NCBI RefSeq assembly: GCF_024198175.1
Contig: NZ_JAJVKV010000005.1
Location: forward strand, 620,001-684,000
Direction of reading: 5' to 3'
Source of the DNA: Pyxidicoccus xibeiensis
GTDB lineage: Bacteria; Myxococcota; Myxococcia; Myxococcales; Myxococcaceae
DNA length: 64,000 bases
In this document: in pieces, positions 33,102-40,738 of the stretch
Layout: each line of letters opens with the position of its first letter
Position numbering within the stretch: position 1 is the stretch's first letter
Program-made: the position numbers and the translations under genes
The notes under the pieces: model-generated
The model's database searches: none
What the model was told of the DNA's origin: nothing
What the model saw: the letters and a program-made list of their open reading frames with translations, nothing else

Positions 33102-34526
33102 ATGACGACCACCGTGATGGGTACCCCGGACACCGCCGCTCCCCGTATCGCTCCCGGCCCCCGAGGCCACCTGCTGCTGGGCGTGATTCCCCAGGTCCGC
33201 CGCGACACGCTCGGCTTCCTGCTCGGGGCGGCGCGCCAGCACGGGGACGTGGTCCGCTACCGGTTCGGCCCGGTGACGGGACACCTCATCGTCCACCCCG
33301 ATGGGGTCCGCCACGTGCTGCAGGAGCACGTGGGCAACTACACGAAGGACCACTTCTCCTACCGGCTGGTGAGCCGCATCGCCGGCAACGGGCTGCTGAC
33401 GAGCCAGGGCTCCTTCTGGCTGCGGCAGCGGCGCCTGGCGCAGCCGGCCTTCCACCGGCAGCGCATCTCCGCCATGGCCCAGGGAATGGCGCGGACGACG
33501 GCGGCCATGCTGGAGCGCTGGGAGGCGCCCGCCGCGCGCGGGGCGCCGGTGGTGATGGTGGAGGAGATGATGCGGCTGACGCTGACCATCGTCGGCGAGG
33601 CACTCTTCGGCGCGGCGCTGGGCGACAAGGCGGAGGTGGTGGGCCGAGCGTTCAACGTGCTCAGCGAGCAGACCACGCAGCGGTTCCGCGGCCTGCACCT
33701 GCTGCCCCCGGTGCTGCCCACGCGCTACGACCGGGAGTACCGCGAGGCCTCGCGCACGCTCCGGGGCACGGTGATGGAGCTCATCACCGAGCGGCGCCGG
33801 AGCGGCGCGGACTCGGGCGACCTGCTCTCCATGTTCATGCTGGCGCGGGACGAGGAGACCGGGGAGGCGATGACAGACGAGCAGCTTCGCGACGAGGTGC
33901 TCACCATGCTCGTTGCCGGCCACGAGACGACGGCCACGGCGATGAGCTGGGTGTGGGCGCTGCTGGACCAGCACCCGGAGGTGGAGGCGAAGCTGCACGG
34001 CGAGCTGGACGCGGTGCTGGGCGGGCGCTTGCCCACGGCCGAGGACGTGCCGCGACTGGGCTACACGCGCATGGTGGTGGAGGAGGCGATGCGGCTCTAT
34101 CCGCCCGCGTACGTCTACAGCCGCGCGGTGAAGGAGGACGACGTCATCGGCGGCTTCCGGATTCCGAAGGGGAGCTGGGTGGACGTCAGCCCCTACGTCA
34201 CCCACCGCCACCCGGACTTCTGGGAGCGGCCGGAGGAGTTCGTCCCGGAGCGCTTCTCGCCGGAGGCCTCCGCGAAGCGGCCCCGGTATGCGTACTTCCC
34301 GTTCAGCGGTGGGCCGCGCCAGTGCATCGGCAACGGCTTCGCGATGATGGAGGCCCAGCTCATCCTCGCCACCGTGGCCCAGCGCTTCCGGCCGAGGCGG
34401 CTGCCCGGCCACGTGCTGGCACCCGAGCCGCTCATCACCCTGCGACCGAAGGGCGGCCTGCCCATGCACCTGGAGCGGCGGACTCCCGGAAGGAACGCTC
34501 ATTCCGGAGTGGCCACCGAGGGGTGA
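33102..34526 (+). CDS. cytochrome P450
   Basis: A 474-residue soluble bacterial P450. The I-helix is MLVAGHETTATAMSW (oxygen-binding Thr pair), the ExxR motif is EEAMRLYPP, the PERF motif is VPERFSPE, and the heme-Cys loop is FPFSGGPRQCIGNGFAMME. It resembles CYP102/CYP4-like or fatty-acid hydroxylase P450s. AAGGAG precedes ATG 33102 at 7 nt. The final residues (TPGRNAHSG) are encoded by the first copy of the downstream palindromic repeat, so the C-terminus was formed by repeat insertion. An AraC regulator lies divergent. Confidence 0.92.
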   Translation: MTTTVMGTPDTAAPRIAPGPRGHLLLGVIPQVRRDTLGFLLGAARQHGDVVRYRFGPVTGHLIVHPDGVRHVLQEHVGNYTKDHFSYRLVSRIAGNGLLTSQGSFWLRQRRLAQPAFHRQRISAMAQGMARTTAAMLERWEAPAARGAPVVMVEEMMRLTLTIVGEALFGAALGDKAEVVGRAFNVLSEQTTQRFRGLHLLPPVLPTRYDREYREASRTLRGTVMELITERRRSGADSGDLLSMFMLARDEETGEAMTDEQLRDEVLTMLVAGHETTATAMSWVWALLDQHPEVEAKLHGELDAVLGGRLPTAEDVPRLGYTRMVVEEAMRLYPPAYVYSRAVKEDDVIGGFRIPKGSWVDVSPYVTHRHPDFWERPEEFVPERFSPEASAKRPRYAYFPFSGGPRQCIGNGFAMMEAQLILATVAQRFRPRRLPGHVLAPEPLITLRPKGGLPMHLERRTPGRNAHSGVATEG

Positions 34527-34789
34527 GCCAGGGCGCGACGGGCGCGGAAGGAACGCTCATTCCGGAGTGAGCTCGGCAGGGGCGGGGGCGGCATGCTCCT
34601 GGAAGGAACGCTCATTCCAGATGACCCTCGACGGGGGCGACATGTCCCTGGAAGGAACGCTCATTCCGGCGGGACGCTCCGTCCGAAGGGGGACGCCGGG
34701 CGGCATGCTCGCGGAAGGAACGCTCATTCCGGGACGATGCCCGCGGGTGACAGCCGGGCTGCCCTCCTCCCGGAAGGAACGCTCCTTCC
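34488..34789. repeat. array of six palindromic 18-bp repeats
   Basis: GGAAGGAACGCTCATTCC occurs at 34488, 34546, 34601, 34650 and 34713, with a variant ending CTCCTTCC at 34772. Seven of nine base pairs of each dyad match (eight in the last copy). Spacing is 49 to 63 bp. The repeats are conserved while the G+C-rich spacers differ. The first copy lies inside the P450 reading frame. This 295-bp gap has no supported gene. It could be an operator array, a transcribed hairpin cluster or a small mobile-repeat family. Confidence 0.9.
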
Positions 34790-34821
34790 GGAGAGGAGGT
34801 GGGACCGCGCTCCGCCCTGGC

Positions 34822-35139
34822 TCATTCCTCCAGGAGCTTCAGTCCGATGACCCCGGAGAGAATCAGCGCCACGCAGGACAGCCGGGGCAGCGACGCGCTC
34901 TCCCCGAGCATGACGATTCCGGCGAGCGCCACCCCCGCCGCGCCGATGCCCACCCAGACCGCATAGGCAGTGCCCACGGGCAGGTGCTTCAGCGCGGCAG
35001 AGAGCATCACGAAGCTCACCGCCGCGGTGCTGATGCCCAGCACGCTGGGCCCGAGCCGGGTGAGCCCCTGCGCATGCTTCAGCGCGAGCGCCCACACAAT
35101 CTCCAGCAGTCCGGCGACGACGAGGAGGAGCCATGCCAT
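34822..35139 (-). CDS. sugE: SMR-family guanidinium exporter (SugE/Gdx)
   Basis: A 105-residue four-helix membrane protein matching E. coli SugE along its length: MAWLLLVVAGLLEIVWALAL with Glu13 (the proton/guanidinium site), LTRLGPSVLG, ALKHLPVGTAYAVWVGIGA, GIVMLGESASLPRL and a final ILSGVIGLKL helix. It works as an antiparallel dimer exchanging guanidinium for protons. It lies 13 bp downstream of the SDR gene in one operon. No guanidine riboswitch was noticed. Control by the divergent TetR regulator is likely. Confidence 0.92.
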   Translation of the reverse strand: MAWLLLVVAGLLEIVWALALKHAQGLTRLGPSVLGISTAAVSFVMLSAALKHLPVGTAYAVWVGIGAAGVALAGIVMLGESASLPRLSCVALILSGVIGLKLLEE

Positions 35140-35152
35140 GGCCGTGCGCCCT

Positions 35153-35893
35153 TCAGGCCGAGAAGCCGCCGTCGACGGCGATGGACGCGCCGGTGATGAA
35201 GCGCCCGCTCTCTCCGGCGAGGTGGGCCACGGTGGCGGCGATGTCCTCCCCTTCACCGAACTGCTTCACCGCGAGATGCGTCAGTCCCGCCTCCGCTCCC
35301 GGAGCGCTGGCCGGGTTCATGTCCGTGTCGATGGGACCAGGGTTGATGACGTTGGCGGTGATGCCTCGTGTACCGAGGTCTCGGGCCAGTCCCCGGGTGA
35401 GGCCGGTGAGCGCCGACTTGCTCATCGTGTAGAGGGTGACGCCCGGCTCCGGCACCCGGTCCGAGAAGCACGTACCGATGCTGATGATGCGCCCGCCCTT
35501 GCCCATGTGCCGTGCCGCCGCCTGCGCCGCGACGAACACCGCGCGCACGTGGATGGCCAGCGTCCGGTCCACCTCCTCGAGCGTCACCTCCTCCAGGGGC
35601 CCATTGGGGAAGATGCCCGCGTTGTTGACGAGGATGTCGAGCCGCCCCAACTCCGCCACCGTCCCCTCCACCGCCCGGATGACCGCCTCCGGGCTCGCGC
35701 TGTCGGCGGCGATGGCGATTCCCCGCCGGCCCGCCGCCTGGATGTCCCGGATGACCGCCTGCGCCTTCTCCGGAGCGCTCACGTAGGTCAGCGCCACGTC
35801 GGCCCCCTCCCGGGCCAGCCGCCGCGCGATGGCCGCGCCGATTCCCCGACTGCCTCCCGTCACCAGGGCCACCCTGCCCGACAGTCCCGACAT
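35153..35893 (-). CDS. SDR-family oxidoreductase
   Basis: A 246-residue short-chain dehydrogenase: TGGSRGIG cofactor loop, NNAGIF, catalytic Ser in ISIGTCFS region, Tyr/Lys in YTMSKSAL, and NVINPGPIDTDMNP. It resembles 3-oxoacyl-ACP reductase-like SDRs, but the neighbours do not suggest fatty-acid synthesis. It is transcribed with sugE and divergent from a TetR gene. A dyad TGTATC-N4-GATACA lies 15 bp before its start. A detoxification or stress role is inferred. Confidence 0.9.
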   Translation of the reverse strand: MSGLSGRVALVTGGSRGIGAAIARRLAREGADVALTYVSAPEKAQAVIRDIQAAGRRGIAIAADSASPEAVIRAVEGTVAELGRLDILVNNAGIFPNGPLEEVTLEEVDRTLAIHVRAVFVAAQAAARHMGKGGRIISIGTCFSDRVPEPGVTLYTMSKSALTGLTRGLARDLGTRGITANVINPGPIDTDMNPASAPGAEAGLTHLAVKQFGEGEDIAATVAHLAGESGRFITGASIAVDGGFSA

Positions 35894-35907
35894 GTCCGCT
35901 CCATTTG

Positions 35908-35923
35908 TGTATCGATTGATACA
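35908..35923. promoter_or_regulatory. probable TetR operator
   Basis: TGTATCGATTGATACA is a perfect inverted repeat with 6-bp arms and a 4-bp centre in the 100-bp divergent gap between the SDR and TetR genes. It overlaps where the SDR-sugE promoter must lie. The surrounding gap is much richer in A+T than the genes. Confidence 0.6.
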
Positions 35924-35993
35924 GAATGGGTAATGGCGTTGTCTGGGGCCCGCAACCAAATTATTTAACGAGCGATATAGAAAGGAGCGGGTG

Positions 35994-36611
35994 ATGGCGA
36001 CGCGAGGCCGCCCGCGCGACTTCGACAGGGAGGTCGCCCTGCGGCAGGCGATGCAGGTCTTCTGGGAGCGTGGCTACGAGGGCACGTCCCTGAGCGAGCT
36101 CACTGCGGCGATGGGCATCAAGGCGCCCAGCCTGTATGCCGCGTTCGGCTCGAAGGAGGAGCTGTTTCGCGAGGCCGTGCGGTTCTACGACTTGCTCGAA
36201 GGTGGAGCGACGAACCGGGCCCTGAGGGAGGCGCCCACGGCGCGCGCGGCCGTGGAGGCCATGCTGCGCGACAACGTGAAGGAGTACGCCAGCCCCAGCA
36301 CTCCGCCGGGCTGCATGATCGTGCTCGCCGCGGTGGCCGGCTCGACGGAGAGCGCGGGCGTGCGGGAGTTCCTCGCGGAGCTGCGTCGAAGCTCCACCAC
36401 CGACATCCAGCGCCGGCTGGACCGCGGCGTCGCGGAAGGCGAGCTGCCACCGGGCACGGATACCGCGGCCATGGCCGCCTTCTACGCCACCGTCCTGCAA
36501 GGACTCTCCATCCAGTCCCGGGATGGCGCCACGCTCGAGACGATGACGGCCGTCGCCGACTGCGCGATGGCGGCCTGGGGCTCGCTGGTGAAGCCGCGAA
36601 AGAAGCGCTGA
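35994..36611 (+). CDS. TetR-family transcriptional repressor
   Basis: A 205-residue regulator. The N-terminal HTH (FDREVALRQAMQVFWERGYEGTSLSELTAAMGIKAPSLYAAFGSKEELF) is typical TetR_N. The C-terminal ligand/dimer domain includes PGCMIVLAAV. Members with this arrangement often repress adjacent SDR genes. AAAGGAG precedes the GTG-ATG start pair (35991/35994). It is divergent from the SDR-sugE operon and probably binds the TGTATC-N4-GATACA dyad. Confidence 0.92.
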   Translation: MATRGRPRDFDREVALRQAMQVFWERGYEGTSLSELTAAMGIKAPSLYAAFGSKEELFREAVRFYDLLEGGATNRALREAPTARAAVEAMLRDNVKEYASPSTPPGCMIVLAAVAGSTESAGVREFLAELRRSSTTDIQRRLDRGVAEGELPPGTDTAAMAAFYATVLQGLSIQSRDGATLETMTAVADCAMAAWGSLVKPRKKR

Positions 36612-36693
36612 GGAGGGCCGCACCGGGCCCTCACGGTGGGCCCGGAGTGCAGCGCGCCGGGGAGAGGAGCGCGTCCGCCCGGCGCATGACGCG

Positions 36694-38715
36694 TCAGCCC
36701 TGCTGGGGCGCGACGTTGCCGGCCAGCGGCGTTGGCGCCTGGCGCAGGGCCGGTCCACTCATCCCGCGCAGCACCCACAGCCCCATCACTCCCACGCCAC
36801 AGAGCGCCACGGTGCCCGGCCAGCTCTCCAGCCAGGCCGGGGTGCTTCCCGCGCGCGAGAGGAGGACGGAGACGCCGTTGTTGAAGAGGTGGAGCAGCAC
36901 GCCCGCCAGCATCGACCCCGTGCGCAGCGTGGCGTGGCCGAGCACCAGCCCCACCACCCCGGCGAGCAGCACATGCGCCGGGTGGATGTGCACCAGTCCG
37001 AAGGCCAGCGCGCTGCCCACCACGGCCACCACCCGAGAGCCCGTCCGCGACAGCCCCGTCAGCACCACGCCACGGAAGGCGGCCTCCTCGCAGAGGGCGG
37101 GCACCAGCGCGAGCACCGTGAGCGCCAGCGGCAGCGGCCAGCGGTTGCTCTGCTCCATCACGCTCTGCAGCCCGCGCAGGAACTCCTCCGTGCCGGGGAC
37201 CCAGGACGTCTCCAGCACCCGGCGCAGCAGCGACTGCAACCCCAGCACCCCGGGCGCCAGCATCAGCACCGCCAGCAGGCCCCGGCCCGAGGGCAGCCGC
37301 AGCCAGAACACCTCGCGCAGGTCCGCCCCCGAGCGCCAGGCCCACAGCACGGCGAGCCCGAGGAAGCCTCCCACCTGGAGCACGATGAGCAGCCCCCACA
37401 TCGGCAGGTGCTTCATCAGCAGCACGGCGGCGAAGAGATAGAGCACCATGGCCACCGCGCAGAAGAGCAGGGCGCCGCCGGGCGACAGGTGGTCTCCGCG
37501 ACGCACCTTCCGGCCGAACACGTCACGCCAGGGCTTCTCCCCGGACAGCAGCACCTGCTCGCTCTCGAAGACGCGGGCCGCGAAGAGGATGCCCACCACG
37601 CTCCACGCGGCGCTGCTCACGAGCACCAGGCTGAAGACGCTCGCGTTGACGGTGGCGGTGAGCAGCTCGCGCAGCAGGAGGGCCACGTTGAGTATCGGCA
37701 CCAGCGCCATCCCCGCGGTGAGCTGGATGCTCGGAAGCTGGCTGGCCATGCCGGCCATCATCACCGCCAGCAGCACGGGCATCAGGAGGTTCTGCCCCTC
37801 CTTGAAGTTGCGCGCCATCACCCCCACCGCCAGCAGCAGCGCGGCCACCAGCATGGCCAGTGGCACCAGCGCGGCGAAGGCGCCTGCCAGCGCCGTGGGG
37901 TTCACGCTCACGCCCTCCGCGCCCCCGAGCAGCAGGAAGGTGAGCCCCAGGGCGGCCAGGTTCGCCAGCGTGCCGCCAATCGTGAAGAGGAGCACCGCGC
38001 CGTACTTGCCCGCCACCACCTCCAGCGGTGTCACCGGCGCGCACAGCAGCGTCTGCAGCGTGCCGCGCTCCTTCTCTCCGGCGGTGACGTCCAGGGCCGG
38101 GTAGAAGCCGGCCAGGACCATCATCGACAGCAGCAGGTAGGGCAGCGCCCACGCGAGCATCGCCCCCGGCGCCTTCACGTCCTGCGCGGTGAGCTTCACC
38201 GGCTCCGCGAGCGCGGGAGGCAGCGCGGCCGTCGCCAGCCGCTCGCGCAGCGACACCGTGGCCGTCTGCTGGAGCGCCGTCTCCAGCCGGCGCCGCGCGT
38301 GCGAGGAGGCCGGGCGCGACGAGTCGAAGATGAGCCGCACGTCGAGGTTGTCCTCCGCGCCCGGAGCGGACGCCCGGTGCACCACGAGCACGGCCTGGAC
38401 CTCCTTCCCCTCGAAGCGCGCGCGGGCCTCGGGCTCGGGCTGGGAGGGGGCCTCGTCGCGGCGCTCCACCCACGTCACGCGCTCATGCTGCTCCAGCGAG
38501 GCCAGGAAGGACGCGGGGACGGGGCCCCACACGGCGAGCTGGAGGGGCTCTGCCTCCAGCTTGTGCTTGTACGAGCCCGTCAGCGCGGCGGCCCCCGCCA
38601 TCAGCAGCGGGTAGAGCAGCATGGGCACCAGCACCAGCAGCAGCAGGGTCCGCTTGTCGCGCAGGGACTCGCGGACGTCGCGGCGGAGAATCGTGTAAGC
38701 GGTGGACAAGCGCAT
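36694..38715 (-). CDS. NatB-like ABC permease fused to a CPBP intramembrane protease
   Basis: A 673-residue membrane protein. The N-terminal part (about 1-400) is an ABC-2/NatB-type sodium-efflux permease: one helix, a large extracytoplasmic loop, then several helices (LLSMMVLAGFYPALDVTAGEKERGTLQTLLCAPV). The C-terminal part (about 480-650) is a CPBP/Abi-type intramembrane protease domain with ALCEEAAFRGVVLTGLSR (EExxxR), LVHIHPAHVLLAG and LFNNGV. Such natural fusions occur in myxobacteria and planctomycetes. The ATPase gene is 14 bp upstream, forming one operon with regulator genes further upstream. Confidence 0.88.
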   Translation of the reverse strand: MRLSTAYTILRRDVRESLRDKRTLLLLVLVPMLLYPLLMAGAAALTGSYKHKLEAEPLQLAVWGPVPASFLASLEQHERVTWVERRDEAPSQPEPEARARFEGKEVQAVLVVHRASAPGAEDNLDVRLIFDSSRPASSHARRRLETALQQTATVSLRERLATAALPPALAEPVKLTAQDVKAPGAMLAWALPYLLLSMMVLAGFYPALDVTAGEKERGTLQTLLCAPVTPLEVVAGKYGAVLLFTIGGTLANLAALGLTFLLLGGAEGVSVNPTALAGAFAALVPLAMLVAALLLAVGVMARNFKEGQNLLMPVLLAVMMAGMASQLPSIQLTAGMALVPILNVALLLRELLTATVNASVFSLVLVSSAAWSVVGILFAARVFESEQVLLSGEKPWRDVFGRKVRRGDHLSPGGALLFCAVAMVLYLFAAVLLMKHLPMWGLLIVLQVGGFLGLAVLWAWRSGADLREVFWLRLPSGRGLLAVLMLAPGVLGLQSLLRRVLETSWVPGTEEFLRGLQSVMEQSNRWPLPLALTVLALVPALCEEAAFRGVVLTGLSRTGSRVVAVVGSALAFGLVHIHPAHVLLAGVVGLVLGHATLRTGSMLAGVLLHLFNNGVSVLLSRAGSTPAWLESWPGTVALCGVGVMGLWVLRGMSGPALRQAPTPLAGNVAPQQG

Positions 38716-38729
38716 GGCGGGCCTCGGGC

Positions 38730-39455
38730 TCAGGCGGTGCGGAAGGGGAGGTGGTGGAGGAAGGCCTCGGTGAGGGTGCGGGCGCCGGCGCGGGCGCACA
38801 CCTCGGGGATGGGGCCGTGGTCCAGCACCCGGCCCTGGTGCAGCAGCACCACGCGGTCGCACAGGTACTCGGCCTCGCCCAGCACGTGCGTGGAGAAGAG
38901 GATGGCCCGGCCCGCCGTGCGCGCGTCGCGGATGGCGTCCAGCAGGAAGCGGCCGCTCAGCACATCCAGCGCGGTGGTGGGCTCGTCCAGGATGAGCGCG
39001 GGCGGCTCGTGGAGGAACGCGCGCGCCAGGTTCGCCCGCTGCTTCTGCCCCGCCGACAGCGTCCCGCAGGGCTTGTCCGCGAAGGCCTCCATCTCGAAGC
39101 CGGCCACCAGCGCGGAGATGCGGCGGCGCAGCGTCTCGCGCGGCAGCTCGTGCAGCTCGCCGAAGAAGGTGAGCACCTCGCGCGGAGACAGGCGCTGCGA
39201 CAGCGCGGTGTCCCCGGACAGGAAGCCCAGCTGGCGCTTCACCCCGAACGGGTCCGTGAGCGTGCTGCTGCCGGCCACCACGGCTTCCCCGTCGGAGGGC
39301 GTCAGCACGCCGGCCAGCATGCGCAGCAGCGTCGTCTTCCCCGCGCCGTTGGGGCCGAGCAGCCCCACCACCTCGCCCGGGGCCACCGTGAAGCTCACCG
39401 CCTTCACGGCGGTGGCGGCCCCGTAGTGCTTCGTCAGCTTCCGGGCTTCAATCAT
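38730..39455 (-). CDS. NatA-like ABC transporter ATP-binding protein
   Basis: A 241-residue ATPase: Walker A GPNGAGKT, Q-loop absent in the classic form but GFLSGDTALSQRLSPREVL at that place, signature LSAGQKQR, Walker B ALILDEPT, D-loop ALD and H-loop STH. It belongs to the NatA/CcmA branch and energises the permease encoded 14 bp downstream (NatB-CPBP fusion). The transported substrate may be sodium, a peptide or an antibiotic. Confidence 0.92.
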   Translation of the reverse strand: MIEARKLTKHYGAATAVKAVSFTVAPGEVVGLLGPNGAGKTTLLRMLAGVLTPSDGEAVVAGSSTLTDPFGVKRQLGFLSGDTALSQRLSPREVLTFFGELHELPRETLRRRISALVAGFEMEAFADKPCGTLSAGQKQRANLARAFLHEPPALILDEPTTALDVLSGRFLLDAIRDARTAGRAILFSTHVLGEAEYLCDRVVLLHQGRVLDHGPIPEVCARAGARTLTEAFLHHLPFRTA

Positions 39456-39583
39456 GACGTCGGGACTCCTTGGGGGACTGCGTGGGACGGCCGCGCGGGC
39501 ACACCTCTCCCGCTCCGGTTTCCGGCGTCGGGCGCACGGAGCCGGTGGTGGCGTTTCAGGGGGACGGCTTCAGGACGTCGGGG

Positions 39584-39919
39584 CTACTCGGTGCCGCCCT
39601 CGGGCACCCAGCGCCGGGCGCTGCTGCGCAGCTTCTCCAACTGCTCCCAGTGGCGGTCCACCGCCTCGCGTCCCGTGGGGGTGATGCGCAGCACGGTGTG
39701 GGGCGTCTTGCCCTTGAACTGCTTCTCCACGGAGACGAGCCCCGCCTCCTCCAGCTTCGACAGGTGGCTGGAGAGGTTGCCCTTGGACAGGCCGGTGAGC
39801 CCCTGCAGGTAGAGGAAGTCCGCGCTCTCGCACGCGGTCAGCGCGGTGAGCAGGGCCAGCCGCGCGGGCTCGTGGATGAGCCTGTCCAATCCGGCCAGCT
39901 GTTCGAACGGCGCCTTCAT
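39584..39919 (-). CDS. winged-helix transcriptional regulator (HTH_34/ArsR-like)
   Basis: A 111-residue DNA-binding protein: helical start LDRLIHEPARLALLTALTACESADFLYLQ, recognition region GLSKGNLSSHLSKLEEAGLVSVEKQFKGKTPHTVLRITPTGREAV. This matches the winged-helix HTH_34 type (PF13601), usually linked to a membrane protein. Its ATG overlaps the stop of the upstream membrane-protein gene. It probably represses its own operon through the GGTYTG-N5-CRRACC sites at 40653 and 40711. Confidence 0.88.
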   Translation of the reverse strand: MKAPFEQLAGLDRLIHEPARLALLTALTACESADFLYLQGLTGLSKGNLSSHLSKLEEAGLVSVEKQFKGKTPHTVLRITPTGREAVDRHWEQLEKLRSSARRWVPEGGTE

Positions 39920-40626
39920 CCCGTGGCCTCGGGCCCCGGTGCGCCGGGCTCGGAGGGCGGCTGTGCGTCGGGCTCCTCCGCGTGCGGGGGCCGCAGCGTC
40001 CGCACCAGCAGCCGGTGGTCCAGCACGGAGAGGGCGACGATGACCAGGCCCCACACCGCATGGAAGGTGGCCATCTCGCAGCGCCAGTCCAGCGCGGAGC
40101 TCCCCGGGTGGAGCAGCGTGCACAGCGGGTTGAAGCCCAGGCCATGCACCCCCGCGAGCAGCAGCATGCCCCCCGCGATGGGCGGGTAGTGCGGCACGAA
40201 GCGTCCCATCCACGCCCAGTAGGCCACCAGCGAGCCCGCGGCCAGCACGAGCGCCAGCGTCACCGGCATCGGCTCGCCGCTCTTCCTGCCCAGGGCCAGC
40301 ACCACGCCCTGCGACAGCACCAGGCCCGCCAGCACGAACGTCCACATCATGCGGCGGCGCGTCTGCAGCGTGGCGGCGCTCGGCTTCACGTCACCGAAGC
40401 GGCGCCGGTAGTACCAGCCCAGCACGAAGTACAGGACGAGGGCCACCGGGCCCCCCACCTCCAGCACGGTGAGGCTCAGCCTCGGCGGACGGCCGCCCTC
40501 GAGCGGCAGCGACGCAAGGAAGACCGCCATCACCAGCAACATCAGCCCAATGGGCAGGAAGCGCAGTCCCTGGAGCCAGTCGTAGTACCGCGTCACCAAC
40601 TGGATGCGTCGGAGCTGCTCGTTCAT
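39916..40626 (-). CDS. six-helix membrane protein of the regulator/ABC operon
   Basis: A 236-residue integral membrane protein with about six helices (for example FLPIGLMLLVMAVFLASL, VALVLYFVLGWYYRRRFG, VTLALVLAAGSLVAYWAW). An acidic/Pro-rich cytoplasmic tail (EEPDAQPPSEPGAPGPE) follows. Its stop overlaps the regulator start by ATGA. In many bacteria HTH_34 regulators are paired with such a membrane protein, so it may sense or bind the signal. No enzyme family is recognised. Confidence 0.75.
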   Translation of the reverse strand: MNEQLRRIQLVTRYYDWLQGLRFLPIGLMLLVMAVFLASLPLEGGRPPRLSLTVLEVGGPVALVLYFVLGWYYRRRFGDVKPSAATLQTRRRMMWTFVLAGLVLSQGVVLALGRKSGEPMPVTLALVLAAGSLVAYWAWMGRFVPHYPPIAGGMLLLAGVHGLGFNPLCTLLHPGSSALDWRCEMATFHAVWGLVIVALSVLDHRLLVRTLRPPHAEEPDAQPPSEPGAPGPEATG

Positions 40627-40652
40627 GGCCTGGGCCTCCAGCGGTGCAGACA

Positions 40653-40669
40653 GGTCTGCGGTACAAACC
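40653..40669. promoter_or_regulatory. operator candidate 1 for the HTH regulator
   Basis: GGTCTGCGGTACAAACC is an inverted repeat GGTYTG-N5-CARACC, 27 bp before the first gene of the leftward operon. It overlaps its promoter region. A second, similar site lies 58 bp away. Confidence 0.5.
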
Positions 40670-40710
40670 GCAAGAAGGAGTAACCGAGCAGCCGGTCTCT
40701 GTCAACGACC

Positions 40711-40727
40711 GGTTTGCAGTGCGGACC
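40711..40727. promoter_or_regulatory. operator candidate 2 for the HTH regulator
   Basis: GGTTTGCAGTGCGGACC matches candidate 1 at 14 of 18 positions when read on opposite strands, including one flanking base. A weaker third copy (GGTCTC-N5-ACGACC) sits at 40693-40709. It lies just before the end of the Hsp70 gene. Confidence 0.45.
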
Positions 40728-40738
40728 GCCTTGAGGGC

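Noticed and set aside
34488-34789. CRISPR array
   Set aside because: Repeats are only 18 bp, spacers vary from 31 to 45 bp, there are no cas genes, and the first repeat is part of a coding sequence.
34567-35196. Plus-strand ORF containing repeated LEGTLIP/KERSF peptides
   Set aside because: The peptides come from the DNA repeats read in different frames. No ribosome site or domain supports it, and it overlaps the sugE gene in antisense.
36889-39426. 845-codon open frame on the plus strand
   Set aside because: It is antisense to the ABC permease and ATPase genes. Its product is Gln/His/Arg-rich and without domain motifs, a usual shadow in high-G+C DNA. The same applies to long frames at 27490-30147, 53506-56178, 49740-51836 (minus) and 19163-21334 (minus).
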